DNA of 64,000 nucleotides from Metallyticus violacea (GCA_030762175.1 CM060833.1:168096501-168160500); one strand, 5' to 3'. Counted from the stretch's first letter, positions 10,520-21,599 are shown. Notes: generated from the letters alone by a model not told the origin. Numbers and translations: made by a program.

Positions 10520-11029
10520 AGCCTTTTGATTAGCCGAACTTATAAGCCAAAAAAAAAAAAAATGTTATTAAGACGTCATTTTTGGTGCCCGTTATCTCGT
10601 TCGAAAATACCGCAGAGCTTTCATTTACTGTTGTGCACAAAGAATGTGAGTGCGATGTTTTTTTTGTTGTTTCCCCCCCCCCCCAAGAGAACCAACAATT
10701 GCTTGTCGAGCATGTGCGTCTTTTCTTTTCTTTGTCCTTAGTTTAGATTTTCCATTCATGAGAGATCTATTAATGCTCTAGATTCTAAGAGGATCTCAAT
10801 TTCAAATTTCCAAAGCATAAAAAATGCAAAACCAGTAAGTTTTCAATGACGTTTATCAGTTCTGCAATTGAGTGTAGCATTTCGAAGGTTTCACAATTTT
10901 TAGAATAGTTAATGGCTTACCTTCAATATGTTGTATCTGGGCCCATAACCTAAAGAGGTTTTTAGATAGGTCATGCATGAGTAAAACATTACACAGTTTG
11001 CATTCACAATGTTTAAACTGTTTATCTTA
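10520..11029. other. Unexplained segment inside Copia, with A- and C-tracts
   Basis: Coding similarity to Copia stops near 10515 and resumes near 11140. The interval holds an A-run at about 10549, a C-run at about 10673-10684, and a locally more GC-rich stretch (10560-10740). No domain or known repeat recognised. Either an old insertion or a replaced integrase segment. Confidence 0.4.
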
Positions 11030-11140
11030 AGAGTTTATCTATAGGCTGAAGATGGGAGGGATCACTCCTGAAACATATGTCCAGATTTTTATGTAAGTGA
11101 AAGGAGTTAGTGTGAAAAAAAACTATATTACATTGTTTAT
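11030..11140 (+). mobile_element. PLE terminal fragment with hammerhead
   Basis: It closely matches 47781-47870: hammerhead core, then ATGTAAGTGAAAGGAG and TTAGTGTGAAAAAAA. No inverted left arm or target duplication was seen, so it is a truncated single copy. Confidence 0.65.
11041..11090 (+). ncRNA. Hammerhead ribozyme core, stem I weakened
   Basis: CTGAAGA (11046-11052), stem II GGGAG/CTCCT, GAAA (11070-11073), stem III ACA/TGT with a TA loop, cleavage C at 11081 (GUC triplet). One base appears lost after the cleavage site compared with 47819-47821, leaving a single stem I pair. Confidence 0.6.
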
Positions 11141-11460
11141 AGAATGATTAGAACTCTAGTAAACAAAGTGAAAGCCAGATCCAAATGTTGAAAATGATAT
11201 GTAGATGAAACACTATATACAGCAACCTACATCCAAAACAGAAGCCCTATGACGGCAACAAAAGTCACTCCAACAGAACTATGGTATGGAAGAAAACTAG
11301 ATTTGTCACAAAATATTTGGATCAACTGTTTACACTAAAGTTCTGGGACATCTTAAGAAGTTGGACCCAAGATCTATAAAAGATGTCTTCATTGCAATGC
11401 AGAGAATGGATAGAATCTAGGATATAACAATTGGGTAAATATTTGTATCTCAAGATACTG

Positions 11461-12050
11461 TATCCTACATTAATGTGTCAAATTGTTAACACTAACTCCA
11501 CTTACTTTTTTAAAACTTTGGACTAGTTTTGGGAGAGGTTCCTCCCATCATTGGCTGCTGTTGACTGAATGCCGTTGATCGAAACGCGGGATGGATGCCC
11601 GTTCGCTCCTGTGGTGGTATCTTGTGGTTCTAGTAGGAACTTGCCGAGTTCATCCAGCGGCATAAAATCAAAATTCATTAAGTTCTTCTTATTTTTTAAA
11701 ATGAAAATTCTCTTTCATGTGGATAGTTCTATTGGGTTTTCATTTTTCATTTTTCATTTTAAAAAATAAGAAGAACTGAATGAATTTTGATTTTCCGCCG
11801 CTGGATGAACTCAGCAAGTTTCTACTAGAACCACAAGATATTACCACAGGAGCGAACGGGCATCCATCCCCCGTTTCGAACAACGGCATTCAGTCAACAG
11901 CAGCCAATGATGGGAGGAACCTTCTCCGAAACTAGTCCAAAGTTTTAAAAAAGTAAGTGGAATTAGTGTTAACAATTTGACACATTAATGTAGGATATAT
12001 TACCACTCCATTGTCTACAGCTTCGTAAGTACATTTTTTACTTAATTATT
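11461..12050 (+). mobile_element. PLE inverted dimer in Copia, 246 bp arms
   Basis: The left arm 11461-11706 and right arm 11753-11997 are near-perfect inverted repeats around a 46 bp spacer. On the right only there is an extension with CCATTGTCTACAGCTTCG (about 12012-12029), shared with 30680-30726 and 47887-47925. The right arm codes for the last residues of a PLE polyprotein, similar to 43330-43450. The hammerhead position has decayed: CAATGATG replaces CTGANGA, although stem II and GAAAC remain near 11930. The exact right end and target duplication could not be fixed. Confidence 0.8.
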
Positions 12051-12770
12051 CAAGAGTGTTTCTCAGAGTGCAAAGGAAAGAAAATTGTGAAAAATAAACC
12101 AAAAACTACAATGATTGAGAACCTAAAAGATGGTGAAGAAATCATTATAACAGAAAATAATAATGAAAATACAAAAGAGAAGAAAACAATGAAAATAAAG
12201 AAAGAGCAGAAAATGAGAATGAGAAGATGAAAACATTCAAAATGAGGAAAGACACTTAACATTCAGGGGAAAGAAAATGTACATCTAGATTAAGAAGAGA
12301 GACAAAAATGCCAAACAATTTTAAAGAATTTATTGTGTATAATAAACAATGCAAGTAATGATGATATACTGTTAACCTACAATGATTGCATGAGAAGTAA
12401 AAATAAAGAAGAATGAATGGATCAAAGCCATTAATGATGAAAAGGAATCATTTAAAAAGAATAGCACATGGAGATTTGTAAATGAAGAATGTGCAAAAGA
12501 AAAAGAGATAATGACAGGAAAATGGAATTTTAAGATCAAGGAAGATGGAAGGCTTTAAAGCCAGATTGGTAGCAAGAGGCTGTCAGCAAAATCAATAAAA
12601 TTTGGATTTCAAGGGCATTTTCAGTTCTGTAGTTCAATCAAGTATTTTAAGATTGCTGTTTGCTGCACAGAAAAATCTGAAAATAATGGCATTTGATATT
12701 AAGACTGCATTTCTAAACGGAGAACTAGAAGAAGAAATTACATGAGGGTACCTGAAGGAGCAATATGCTT

Positions 12771-13041
12771 ATAATTTAAAATTATTGAGTCGACTTTGTA
12801 ACACTTACATCACTAATATTTTAAAAAAGAAAAATTAAGTTTCTGGAGCTAATTGCTCCCATCATCAGTTCCAGATCAACTGCAGGCATTGTTTTTTGTG
12901 GTGATGATGAGAGTGATTAGCTCCTGAAACTTAGTTTTCCTTTTTTAAAATATTAGTGATGTAAATATTACAAATTCGATTCAATCATTTTAAATTCTTA
13001 GTATTAAACACCACTGTTACAAAAGTCCAGCATATTTAACT
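12771..13041 (+). mobile_element. PLE fold-back nested in Copia, with target duplication
   Basis: The Copia RT reading ...YMRVPEGAICL is split here. The insert is flanked by GAGCAATATGCTT (12758-12770) and GAACAATATGCTT (13042-13054), a 13 bp duplication with one difference. The arms are inverted (about 12771-12840 and 12930-12997), followed by a right-only extension of 44 nt (12998-13041). The sequence matches the 3' end of the PLE at 32490-34249, including GGACTTTTGTAACAGT. Because Copia provides the empty-site frame, the whole asymmetric hairpin clearly arrived as one unit. Confidence 0.92.
12829..12872 (-). ncRNA. Hammerhead ribozyme core in nested PLE
   Basis: Minus strand: CTGATGA (12868-12862), stem II TGGGAGC/GCTCCA with an AATTA loop, GAAA (12843-12840), then ACTTAAT in place of ACTTAGT, giving an AUU cleavage triplet. 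The inverted partner at about 12905-12935 has GTGATGA, so its essential C3 is lost. Confidence 0.6.
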
Positions 13042-14130
13042 GAACAATATGCTTGTTAAAAAAAAGCACTGTATGGCACAAAACAAGCTCCATTAAAGTG
13101 GTATAAATGTCCCACAGGTTTCTTGAAGAAATAGAGACTTGTGTAACTAAAATCTGATCAATGGATTTTCAAAACTCAAAATACAGAAAAGACAATGCTT
13201 CTTGCAATTCATATTGATGATGGAATGTTAATTGGAGAAGATGTATAACAAATGAAAATGATGTTTAAAAGGCTGAAGAAGAATTATCACAGTAACAGAA
13301 AATCCAACCCACTACCTCGGTTTAGAGATCAAAAGAAATGAAGATGGTAAACACATAAATCAAGCAAAATTTAGTTCTCAAGTTTAGAACAGATACAGAA
13401 TGGAAACTGTAAAACAGTTAATACTCCTATTGAGAAAAATAACATATCGGAAAAAAATAAAAACAACAACTTTCCATATCACAAAGTCATTAGGAGTTTA
13501 ACTTTATTTGACATTTAAGACAAGATCGAACATGATATGCAGTGAACTATGAAAGCAGATTTATGAGTAATCCTATCAATCAAGATATAAGTAATGTGAA
13601 AAGAACATTAAGATACCTTAGTGGAACCCAAGATAGTGGTCTTAAATACTCATCCGAGAAAGAAGACAATCATGTGGAAGCATTCTATGATGCTGATTAT
13701 GCTGCTGATTTTATTGATGGTAAAAATACTACTGGCTATATAATACTGTATACTGTGGGCCAATAACTTGGCCAATAAATTGTAGTAGCACAATCTATGG
13801 CAGAAGCAGAGTATATTTCCACAGCTCATTGTTGTCAAGAAGTGAAATATATTAAAACATATATGGAAGAGCTATTGAACAAATCAGTAAACAGAACACT
13901 TTATGTTGATAATCAGAGTGCAATCAAGATGATCAAGTCAGGACAAATGTGAAGTCGAAGCAAACATATTGATGTCAAATACCATTTCATAAGTGATGAA
14001 TTAAATGAATTAAATAACGGCTGGTTCAAAAGTAAGTACTGTCCACCAGAAGATCAAATAGCTGACATACTGACTAAACCACTTATAAGACCAACATTTG
14101 ACAGACTTAAAACAAAACTAATGAATGACT

Positions 14131-14733
14131 GACATCAAATGTTAATATCAGTAATAATCTATTGTTTTACATGCACTACTAAATAATTAAATGTTACATG
14201 CAAGTTACTACACCAAACTATTTCTTGTAATTAAAAGCATTTGAAATGTAATAATGTCTAGAGCTCAGTACTTCAATTGTTAAATCTTTAAGGGAGTACA
14301 GTAATTATATGTATATACATATAATATTTATTTATATATATATATATATTTGTGTGAATTCATTAATTGTTTTATTTAAGGGAGTGCTTAAAAATGTTAT
14401 AAATAAAAAAATAATATTTGTAAGGTTGATACTCATTAGTTCATTAATAAAGCTCGACCATGCTTTGTTCAGTTATTAACAAAACAGAAACTTGTGCTGT
14501 TCATTACTAATTAAAAGCCTAGTGCACTAATATCTAAATACATAAGTAATAACAATGAATTAAAAATAACATGAAAGATTAAATGTATTTTAAAAATAAT
14601 AAACAAAACTTATGGTCACAGTTAAGCGCAGTGTGATGATAAAAGTGATAATTATAGTCCCCCACCCCATATTGTGCAATAAAACAGTCTGAAGGTATGG
14701 CTGTAGATTGATTATAAGAAAAAACAAACTCAC
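14131..14733. other. Intron between Copia and myosin exon
   Basis: AT-rich with a TA-repeat near 14330-14350. The Copia 3' LTR would be expected here but no duplicate was found upstream. Confidence 0.45.
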
Positions 14734-14840
14734 CTCCTAGGATACGAAGCTTTCCTCTCCTTGAATATTATGCTTGCAGTTACTTTCTCTCTCATTCTGT
14801 TTCTTGCTGTTTGGTCAAATTTTAACCGATATTTGTGACA
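14734..14840 (-). CDS. Myosin-I exon: neck to tail junction
   Basis: This 107 bp exon encodes CHKYRLKFDQ, then RNRMREKVTASIIFK and ERKASYPR, and ends with two bases of a split Ser codon. In MYO1A/1B the equivalent reads like W-K-C-K-x-Y-R-D-Q and E-K-L-x-A-S-E-L-F-K-x-K-K-A-S-Y-P, the post-IQ linker that leads into TH1. The acceptor TTTCAG is at 14841-14846 and the donor GTGAGT at 14733-14728, minus strand. Entry is phase 0 from exon 23021-23158; exit is phase 2 into 8665-8800. Confidence 0.94.
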
Positions 14841-15029
14841 CTGAAATAAGTAAGATATAGAAGATGGGGATATAGCAAAATTTCAACAAATATGAAGAAA
14901 TATGCATTTGTTTACATGTGCCCATTTATCTATAATATTAAGTCAAATTACAAAGAAGTTAAATAATAATTAGCCTTGAGGAAAAGTCATTCTAATACTA
15001 AGATATCTGTCTTAAATAATACTAATGAT

Positions 15030-15231
15030 AATCTCTTCTGAGTCGAAATATTTAGAACACTTTATGGTTTCACTTATTAGATTTACTCATGATATGTTCC
15101 TGATGTTCCGGAACATGTCCTGAGTAAATCTCATAAGTGAAACCATAAAGAGTGCTCTAAATATTTCAACTCAGATGAGGTTATTGATATGTGTTTCATT
15201 GTGCTTGATTCCAAATTGAATTAATATTGAA
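15030..15231 (+). mobile_element. PLE fold-back insertion, 202 bp
   Basis: AATACTAATGAT (15018-15029) and AATACAAATGAT (15232-15243) form a 12 bp duplication with one mismatch. Arms of about 65 bp (15030-15100, 15118-15184) are inverted. A right-only extension (about 15185-15231) contains TTTCATTGTGCTTGATTC, resembling TTCACTGTGT...TTC in other copies. The ribozyme region is largely deleted, leaving a GAACATATC remnant. Confidence 0.75.
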
Positions 15232-15243
15232 AATACAAATGAT

Positions 15244-16442
15244 TTCTCTACACTTCTTCTTAAATATCTCTTCTTATATTTCAGCATTCTACTTGAAATA
15301 TTTCATATTGCTTTATCTAATACATGTCAAAAATATATATTGATTATGAATACTTGGTGCAATATTGTAACATATTACAGTATATAATCTGAAATTTTAA
15401 TGACCTTCCCTGCCAAGAACACCTTTATCTCTTTTCATTAATTACTATCTACAGATATTTTACAAATTACTTGTTACAAGATTTTTCTACATTAGCTTTA
15501 TTGCAAAACAAGATACATATATGAAATAAGGTTCTGCTTTTAAATACCTCATATATATGTTTTGTCTTCTGTCTTTGAAAAAGAACACAAGTATTCAAAA
15601 CAATATTTGTGTTACTGTTTTATCTATTTATGCTTTTCTAGTTTTTTTTTTATTTTATCTATATATATATATATATGTATATATATGAGTATATATGGGA
15701 TATATATTATGTATATACTACATAACCATATTTTAAATAAAGGCAGACTCACTGAAATTATAAGGTTTTTTAAACAAACAAAGAATGAAATTTAGATATC
15801 TAAGGATATATATATATTGGTTCGCATCAATGTACTACAGGAAAATCTATCTTTAATTAAAGTATGTCATAGACCAGCCTAAACTCTCCATAGTTCAGAC
15901 TCTGACAGTTTGCAATTCTGCACAACTCAACGCTCCAATATGTATCATAAGAGGGTAAATGATGATGTGTCATTGAATAAGACTGCTGACTGTAGAGCAA
16001 TTATTTCCTCTTGACACTCGGATTTTCCTGAAGAGATGTGAAAATTCTTTGCAGTCATATACTAGCTTATAGTCAATGAGCGGTCATGTAAGTTTTAGTA
16101 GAGTTTGTAATGCAAGACCTATTAGAAAAATAATAAAAATTGAATTGGAATAAAATTCAGATAGAGGTCTTTTTGGTGGAGGCATTCTGGATAATCCAGA
16201 AAAAATCAGTATGGCTAGCAACCCTAGCCATAGAAGTAATAGCACTTGAAAGGCTGGGCAAAATTATGGGAGAAGAACAGAAACATTTCACATGAACAAT
16301 GAAAGATGGATGATAAGGAGTACACTGCAGCACTTAAAGCTGCTGGTAATATATGAAGAAGTAGAGTGAACCAATCCCTTCATATGTTGATAAGAATTTG
16401 CAGCCAGATTCAGAAACCAACTAATATTATTTAATTTCATTT

Positions 16443-16445
<3 letters not shown>
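15244..16445. other. Intron with TA-rich tracts
   Basis: Short (TA)n tracts at about 15658-15715 and 15805-15820. The ORF at 15562-15795 is low complexity. Nothing else recognised. Confidence 0.5.
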
Positions 16446-16446
<1 letters not shown>

Positions 16447-16512
<66 letters not shown>

Positions 16513-16535
16513 CAATAATAATAACAATAATAATA
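16447..16535 (+). repeat. (AAT)n microsatellite
   Basis: About 29 trinucleotide units, with a few AAC interruptions at the right end. Confidence 0.97.
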
Positions 16536-17123
16536 CAAAAGTAAAGAGAAAAAAAGATGATAATGATTAAAATCTGTTAAATAAACTTTAAAATATCACC
16601 TTCCTTCCTATATAGCTCAAATTTGCCTGTTCATCTTACTACTGAGAATCTATTTTGTTTTACATTAATTAATATTTATCAAATAAGTTTAATTACAGAT
16701 TATAAGTGAAACACAAAACCATATTACTATTTATTATCTTATGATAAGCATTTTTCTGTAAGAGTATATTGAATTTATAAAAGTTTTCAAGCAACTTTGT
16801 TTTATATATATTTAACAAAACTTTTTTTGTTCAATAAAAAATGCTATCAATGAAAAAAACATAAGTCTGCTATTACTTAAAAAAAATGAAAAAAGAAAAG
16901 AGAAACACAGCATATGCAAGATTATTTATAACAATATTCAAATGTTAGAAAAGATCATTACCAGTGAAACCAATTGGCATTCGCAGTATATTATTTAATA
17001 TATAACATTTTCAAAGCTAAAGTTTCACAGTTTTCAAATTCATGAACTCCTTTAAGAGGATGCAGGGGGTTGTTGCTGTAAGTCAATGGCCCTCCTTGAA
17101 CTATGATGAGCCATAGGGATAGA

Positions 17124-17418
17124 TTTTTTTTTATTTAGTTTATTTATGGACGCTCTGTAACATCTCAAGTCATCAGTGTCCCATTCAATCAGGGTGTGAA
17201 ATGGCCGATGAATTTTGCTCAGAGGCCTCTTCTTTCAGGCTTGAGGTTCTTTTTCGTGCTGTAAATGTAAGACATGGGACCCATGGCTTTACTTCCCTTC
17301 CAAAGGAAGCCATACTTAGGATTTTTACCCACGAAAAAATCCATCGATTCTGGCTAGGTTTGAACCCACGACCTTGGGTTTAGAAGGCAAGTATGGATAC
17401 CACTACACCACCAGGACC
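17124..17418 (-). mobile_element. tRNA-derived SINE, family A
   Basis: Same body as the other family A copies; the tRNA-like head is at 17418 (minus strand GGTCCTGGTGGTGTAGTGG) and the T-rich tail at 17124. Confidence 0.87.
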
Positions 17419-18250
17419 AACATAGAGATAGATCAATGGATATAATCAATAAATTTCTTGATCACCTACAGAATATTCTTCAACAAGTTGATCTTCTGCT
17501 GATAATGGAAGCAAATATTCCCAAAACATGTTCAATTAAAAATTTAAGTAAGTGAAATATAACTGTCCCAAACAAACTCAATGTAAACATTATTTCAATT
17601 TATTTATTGTACTATTTTTCTTTCATATATAAGTAGTTGGCATATTTTGGTTAGTTAGAACTCTTGAGTAGAAAATGAATAGAATCTATATTTGGTCTTC
17701 CAATTGATTGAACATCCCTAACTACATCTGTTTTTTATTCATACTAATTAAAACATATTAATTTTATTAAATGTATTATAGTCCAGAGATCAATGTTCTT
17801 TTGTGAATTTCTTTGTGCTGAAATTATGTAATCATCACTAAAAATCATTCATGTTTGCAAAATCACATCTTCTTACCTTTTCTATTTGTCTTATCGTAAA
17901 TTGCTTGCTTACCAACAATGCCCTGACAATCACTCGTTTTTCCTAATTTATCATTTAAATCATGTAATATGTTGGAGATATCACCTCTTGGAATGCTATT
18001 CACTAAGTTTTATAGTTTTTCAAAAGAATTTATGGTTTTTCTCCTGTAAGTGCTTAAGTACTATTAATTTAATATTATTAGGTTTCACATTATTTCTTAA
18101 TTTGACAATAATTTATTTTATGGAACCAATCCAGTTAGATGTCATGATGTTTTCATTTTGATAAAAAAAATCCAGTTCCAGCCTGCCTATCTTAGTACAT
18201 GTAATACTGCAATAAATGAATTAATACTTCTTGACTTTGTCCATTTCAAT
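17419..18250. other. Intron, no recognised element
   Basis: AT-rich; the ORF at 17886-18161 has no recognisable domain. Confidence 0.45.
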
Positions 18251-18409
18251 GCTGCTATACCTGCTCTAGAGCCAAGATATATATACACTAAGGTCTTGGA
18301 TTGCTATGGCAAACAATTTTGGAGAATTTAAACTTCCCTTCAGGATGAAATTAGTCAAGGACAGCCACTGCCCATTGCATAAGGACACAATTACTACCCT
18401 AAACAAAGA

Positions 18410-18540
18410 ACATCTATGAAATGCATCCAACTTGATAGCAACAAACAAATGAAAAATAATTTGGAAGCTCTTTGTTGGGAAGTTGGGAAAAATCATAAAT
18501 ATCAGCATCCTCAAAGCCTGCTAGCAGCCAATCAATCAAC
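18410..18540. repeat. Dispersed repeat, shared with 49710-49815
   Basis: Both places share CTTGATRGCAACAARCAAAT, GAAAAATAA, AAATATCAGCA and a following CTAGCAGCCAAT/CTAGCAATTAAC segment. Family unknown. Confidence 0.6.
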
Positions 18541-18650
18541 CCACCAACATTTTTGGGGAAATGAAGTGTAAACACTGATAAGTTGAAATTTGTATTGCAT
18601 AATCAGATCAAATCAGAGTGTATTTGGATGTTATCATCAGAATTTGTTCA

Positions 18651-18918
18651 TTTGGTTTATTTATTGATGCTCTTTAACATTTCTGGTTATCAGCATCCTA
18701 TTCAATTCAGAGCCTGAAACTGTCAATAAATTTTCCTCAGATACCTCTTGTTTTGGGCTTGAGGTTCTTTTTTGTGCTGTAAATCTATGATGCAGCTTTA
18801 CTTCCCTTCCAAAGGAAGTCATATTTACAATTTTTACACACGAAAAATGTATTAACCCTGGCCAGGATTGAACCCATGTTCTTGGGTCTACATGGCAAGT
18901 AGTAGACCATTAAACCCT
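18651..18918 (-). mobile_element. tRNA-derived SINE, family A, diverged
   Basis: Recognisable body and tRNA-like head, with deletions around 18790 and a degraded A box near 18900. Confidence 0.75.
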
Positions 18919-18998
18919 CAAAAGAATCACTGAGGGGCAACTATCATCATCATCATCAATCACGGTTTAAGCCTTTAAGCTTGTTCCAGTCCCACAAT

Positions 18999-20459
18999 TT
19001 AGAACTGCTCTGTCCATCTTCTTTTAGGTCGGCCAACATTTCTTTGGCCTATTGGTGTATATCTTAAAACCAGTTTACTATAGCGGTTTTCCTCCATCCT
19101 CTCCACATGTTGTTTCCAGTTCTTTTGATTTTCTTTAATTCTTTCTATTAGATTAAAGATTCTTAGTTCTTCTCGTATATCTACACTTCTTCTTCTGTCT
19201 TTTAATGTATATCCTGCTACATGTCTTAAGAAGTGCATCTCTGCTGATTCTAACCTTTTCTCTATTTGTTTGGTCATTGTCCAACATTCAGACCCATATG
19301 TTAAAACTGGAACAGCCATCACTTTATAAAATTTTATTTTTGTCTCTTTCCTCGTGGTTTTTAAGTTTTGTTTGATGGTGCTGCATATTTGGTTAAATTT
19401 ATTTATTTTGTTTATTATATCATCATTTTTTGTGTATGAGACGCTGCAGCCTAGATAATTGAAACAGTTTATTTGTTCTAATATTGTCTCTTGTATTATT
19501 ATTTTTGCTCTTATTGTTTCTGGTCCTCTAAAAGCCATTACTTTGCTTTTATTTGGTGATATTTTTATTTTATATCTTTGGCTTATTTTATTTAGTTGAA
19601 ATAGAGCTTTTTGCATATTTAATTCTGAGCCACTTATTAAAATTAGATCGTCTGCAAATAACATTACATCTAAAATTGTATTGTTTATTTTAAAATGTAC
19701 ATTTAAATTATTCTGCCATTCTCTGACAATGTCATCTATATATAAATTAAATAATGTGGGTGATAATGGGCACCCTTGTCTAACTCGCTTATTTATTGTC
19801 GCTGTTCTATTTTGATTTGAATCGATCATTATCAAGTTGTCCTTATATAGCTCTTTAATTATTGTTATCAAATGTTTTGGTATGCCTTTGTTTTCCATTA
19901 TTTGCCATAGTATATTTCTATGTACATTGTCAAAAGCTTTTTCAAAATCTAAAAACACCATACATGTGGGAATATTATATTCTCTGTGTTTTTCAATTAT
20001 TTGATTTAGGACAAATACACAGTCGATACAGGATCTTCCTTTTCTAAACCCATTCTGAGCTTCTAGTACTATATTTTCCATTTGGATATTTAATCTATTT
20101 TTTATTATTGCTGCATATAGTTTATAGCAAGTATTCAATATACTTATTCCTCTATAATTACTGCAGTTATTTCTATCCCCTTTTTTGAATATTGGGCATA
20201 TTGATGCTATTTTCCATTGTTCTGGGACATAGCCAAATTTCCAGCATATATTAAACAATGCCAGTAATCTATATTTTAGCTTTTCTGAGGCATGTTTGAT
20301 TAGTTCATTGTTAATATTGTCTATTCCTGGCGTTTTTTTGTTCCTGCAGTTCTTACCTAAGGTAAACTGTAGCTCTTCGTATGTGATAGGGTCCACTTCT
20401 TCATTTATTTCCATTGTAAATTCTTCGTTTTCTTCTTCTGTTTCTTTTTTTGTCCACAA
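18999..20459 (-). CDS. LINE reverse transcriptase
   Basis: Four hundred eighty-six codons follow the amber stop. Visible motifs in order: KKTPGIDNINNELIK, CPIFKKGDRNNCSNYRGISI (RT1/2), NGFRKGRS, FLDFEKAFDNVHR (motif A with catalytic D), RQGCPLSPTLFNLYIDD (motif B), MLFADDLILIS (motif C, F-A-D-D with both aspartates), FNYLGCSVS, then the C-terminal LTYGSECWTM and VGRPKRRWTEQF. Motif spacing and the L-G-x-x-V-S and Y-G-S-E-x-W elements fit RTE/BovB-like elements. All catalytic residues are present, so this part may still be intact. The start ATG at 20459 is internal to the original ORF. Confidence 0.9.
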   Translation of the reverse strand: MWTKKETEEENEEFTMEINEEVDPITYEELQFTLGKNCRNKKTPGIDNINNELIKHASEKLKYRLLALFNICWKFGYVPEQWKIASICPIFKKGDRNNCSNYRGISILNTCYKLYAAIIKNRLNIQMENIVLEAQNGFRKGRSCIDCVFVLNQIIEKHREYNIPTCMVFLDFEKAFDNVHRNILWQIMENKGIPKHLITIIKELYKDNLIMIDSNQNRTATINKRVRQGCPLSPTLFNLYIDDIVREWQNNLNVHFKINNTILDVMLFADDLILISGSELNMQKALFQLNKISQRYKIKISPNKSKVMAFRGPETIRAKIIIQETILEQINCFNYLGCSVSYTKNDDIINKINKFNQICSTIKQNLKTTRKETKIKFYKVMAVPVLTYGSECWTMTKQIEKRLESAEMHFLRHVAGYTLKDRRRSVDIREELRIFNLIERIKENQKNWKQHVERMEENRYSKLVLRYTPIGQRNVGRPKRRWTEQF

Positions 20460-20477
20460 ATTCTGAAAATATTGTAA

Positions 20478-21380
20478 CTATTCTTCACTTGTTATTCTAT
20501 TTAATTTTATATCATCTTTTTCTTCTTTATTTAGGTGCTTTAGAATTTTGTAGGCTCTCTGTTGGTTACCATGTACATCATTTTCTAAGTCTGCTATATA
20601 TTTATCCCACGATTCCCTTTTAATTTTTCTTACTTCTTTTCTTGCAATAGCTGTTTTTCTTTTGTATTCTATTAGGGTTTCTTCTGTTTTTTGACTCAAG
20701 TGTTTTATGTAGGCTTCTTTCTTTTCTTTTATTATTTGCGCAATATTTTCGTTCCAAATTTTTAAGCCTTTCTTTCTTTTATTTATTTTTCTTGTACCTA
20801 ATGCTTCTATTGCTGCTTGTATTATCGTTTGTTTTATCTCTTCCCATTCTTGGTTTATATTTTTACTTATTGGTTTGTGTTGTATGAGTATATCTAGTCT
20901 TTTCTTATATAGGCCTCTTATTGATTCCTCACTCAGTAGTTGAGTCTTAAATGTATATTTATCTTTTTCTTGATTAGTTTTGTAATTCTTTACTCGTTGC
21001 TTTCTCCATCTAGCTGGTATTGCTAATTTTGAAATTAAAAGGAAATGGTCTGAGGTGATATCACTTCCTCTATATACCCTTGTATCTAGAACTATCTCAG
21101 CTCCTTTTTGATTTGCTATTGTATAATCTATTATACTTTTGTGACCTCTGGTGCTCCACGTGTATTTGTGTATATCTTTGTGTGGATAAAAGGTATTTGT
21201 TATTTTCAGATTATTGAAATTTGCAAAATCTATTAGTCTTTTTCCATTAGTGTTTAGTGTATCCTCTCCATATTTGCCCATTATCTTTGGTATTGGTTTA
21301 TTTCCTATTCTGGCATTCATATCTCCTGCTATTATTAAATAGTCATTTGGATTACTTTTGTTTATTTCTTTTTGTAGCAA
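20478..21380 (-). pseudogene. LINE apurinic-type endonuclease domain, 5'-truncated, ends at amber stop
   Basis: Three hundred codons in the same frame as the reverse transcriptase downstream. Visible motifs include IIAGDMNARIG (G-D-x-N), NGKRLIDFANFNNLKITNTF, TWSTRGHKSIIDYTI (S/T-x-I-D-Y) and GSDITSDHFLLISK (S-D-H), which are the catalytic and metal-binding residues of the exonuclease-endonuclease-phosphatase fold. The first strands of the domain (about 80-100 residues) are missing. The terminal TAG probably replaces a sense codon, since the frame continues directly into LQYFQNLW and the RT. Confidence 0.88.
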
Positions 21381-21599
21381 CTATGTTGAACAAATTTAAA
21401 TAATTAAATATAAAAATTCCATGGTTTATAGGTATTAATAATAGCAAGAGGCCACTTCACTTTATAGTTAATTAGGAATAAACATATTATTATTAATATT
21501 TTACACATTTTATTCAATAATTTCCTTAGCAAAAATTTTGTGATGAATGCATATTGGGCACTAAGTTGCATTAAGACAAATTTGAACATAATTATTTAA

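Larger units (their letters stand above)
9660..14130 (+). mobile_element. Decayed Copia (Ty1-copia) retrotransposon, invaded by PLE units
   Basis: The domains appear in Copia order: Gag with ILSFLPGQFK and a zinc knuckle; protease DSGCN; integrase NRSP...TPTELWYGRK; reverse transcriptase with FDIKTAFLNGELEEE and an I-H-I-D-D-G motif; RNase H with DADYAADFIDGKNTTGYI and NQSAIKMIKSG; the end reads TKPLIRPTF. Integrase before RT defines Copia. Stops and shifts are scattered throughout, so it is dead. Inserts at 11461-12050 and 12771-13041 interrupt it, and the segment at about 10520-11140 is non-coding where the integrase N-terminus should be. I found no LTRs. Confidence 0.87.
18944..21386 (-). 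mobile_element. RTE-like non-LTR retrotransposon (LINE), 5'-truncated
   Basis: The minus strand carries an endonuclease followed by a reverse transcriptase in one continuous frame. It ends with a short spacer and a (TGA)n-type tail (ATC repeats at 18944-18957 on the plus strand), typical of RTE/BovB-like LINEs. The 5' end stops within the endonuclease at about 21380, so this is a truncated insert. One in-frame TAG (20480-20478) is the only interruption in about 790 codons, which points to a young insertion. It sits in the intron in the same sense as the myosin gene. Confidence 0.9.

Noticed and set aside
14131..14733. Copia 3' LTR
   Set aside because: No matching copy found upstream near 9000-9660, so no LTR could be supported.
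16288..16527. ORF with poly-Leu protein
   Set aside because: Translation of the (AAT)n microsatellite.
17201..17383. ORF across a repeat (also 42427-42732, 4669-4944)
   Set aside because: Chance reading through SINE family A; similar peptides arise from each copy and contain no domain.
19862..20047. Plus-strand ORF
   Set aside because: Shadow of the minus-strand LINE reverse transcriptase.
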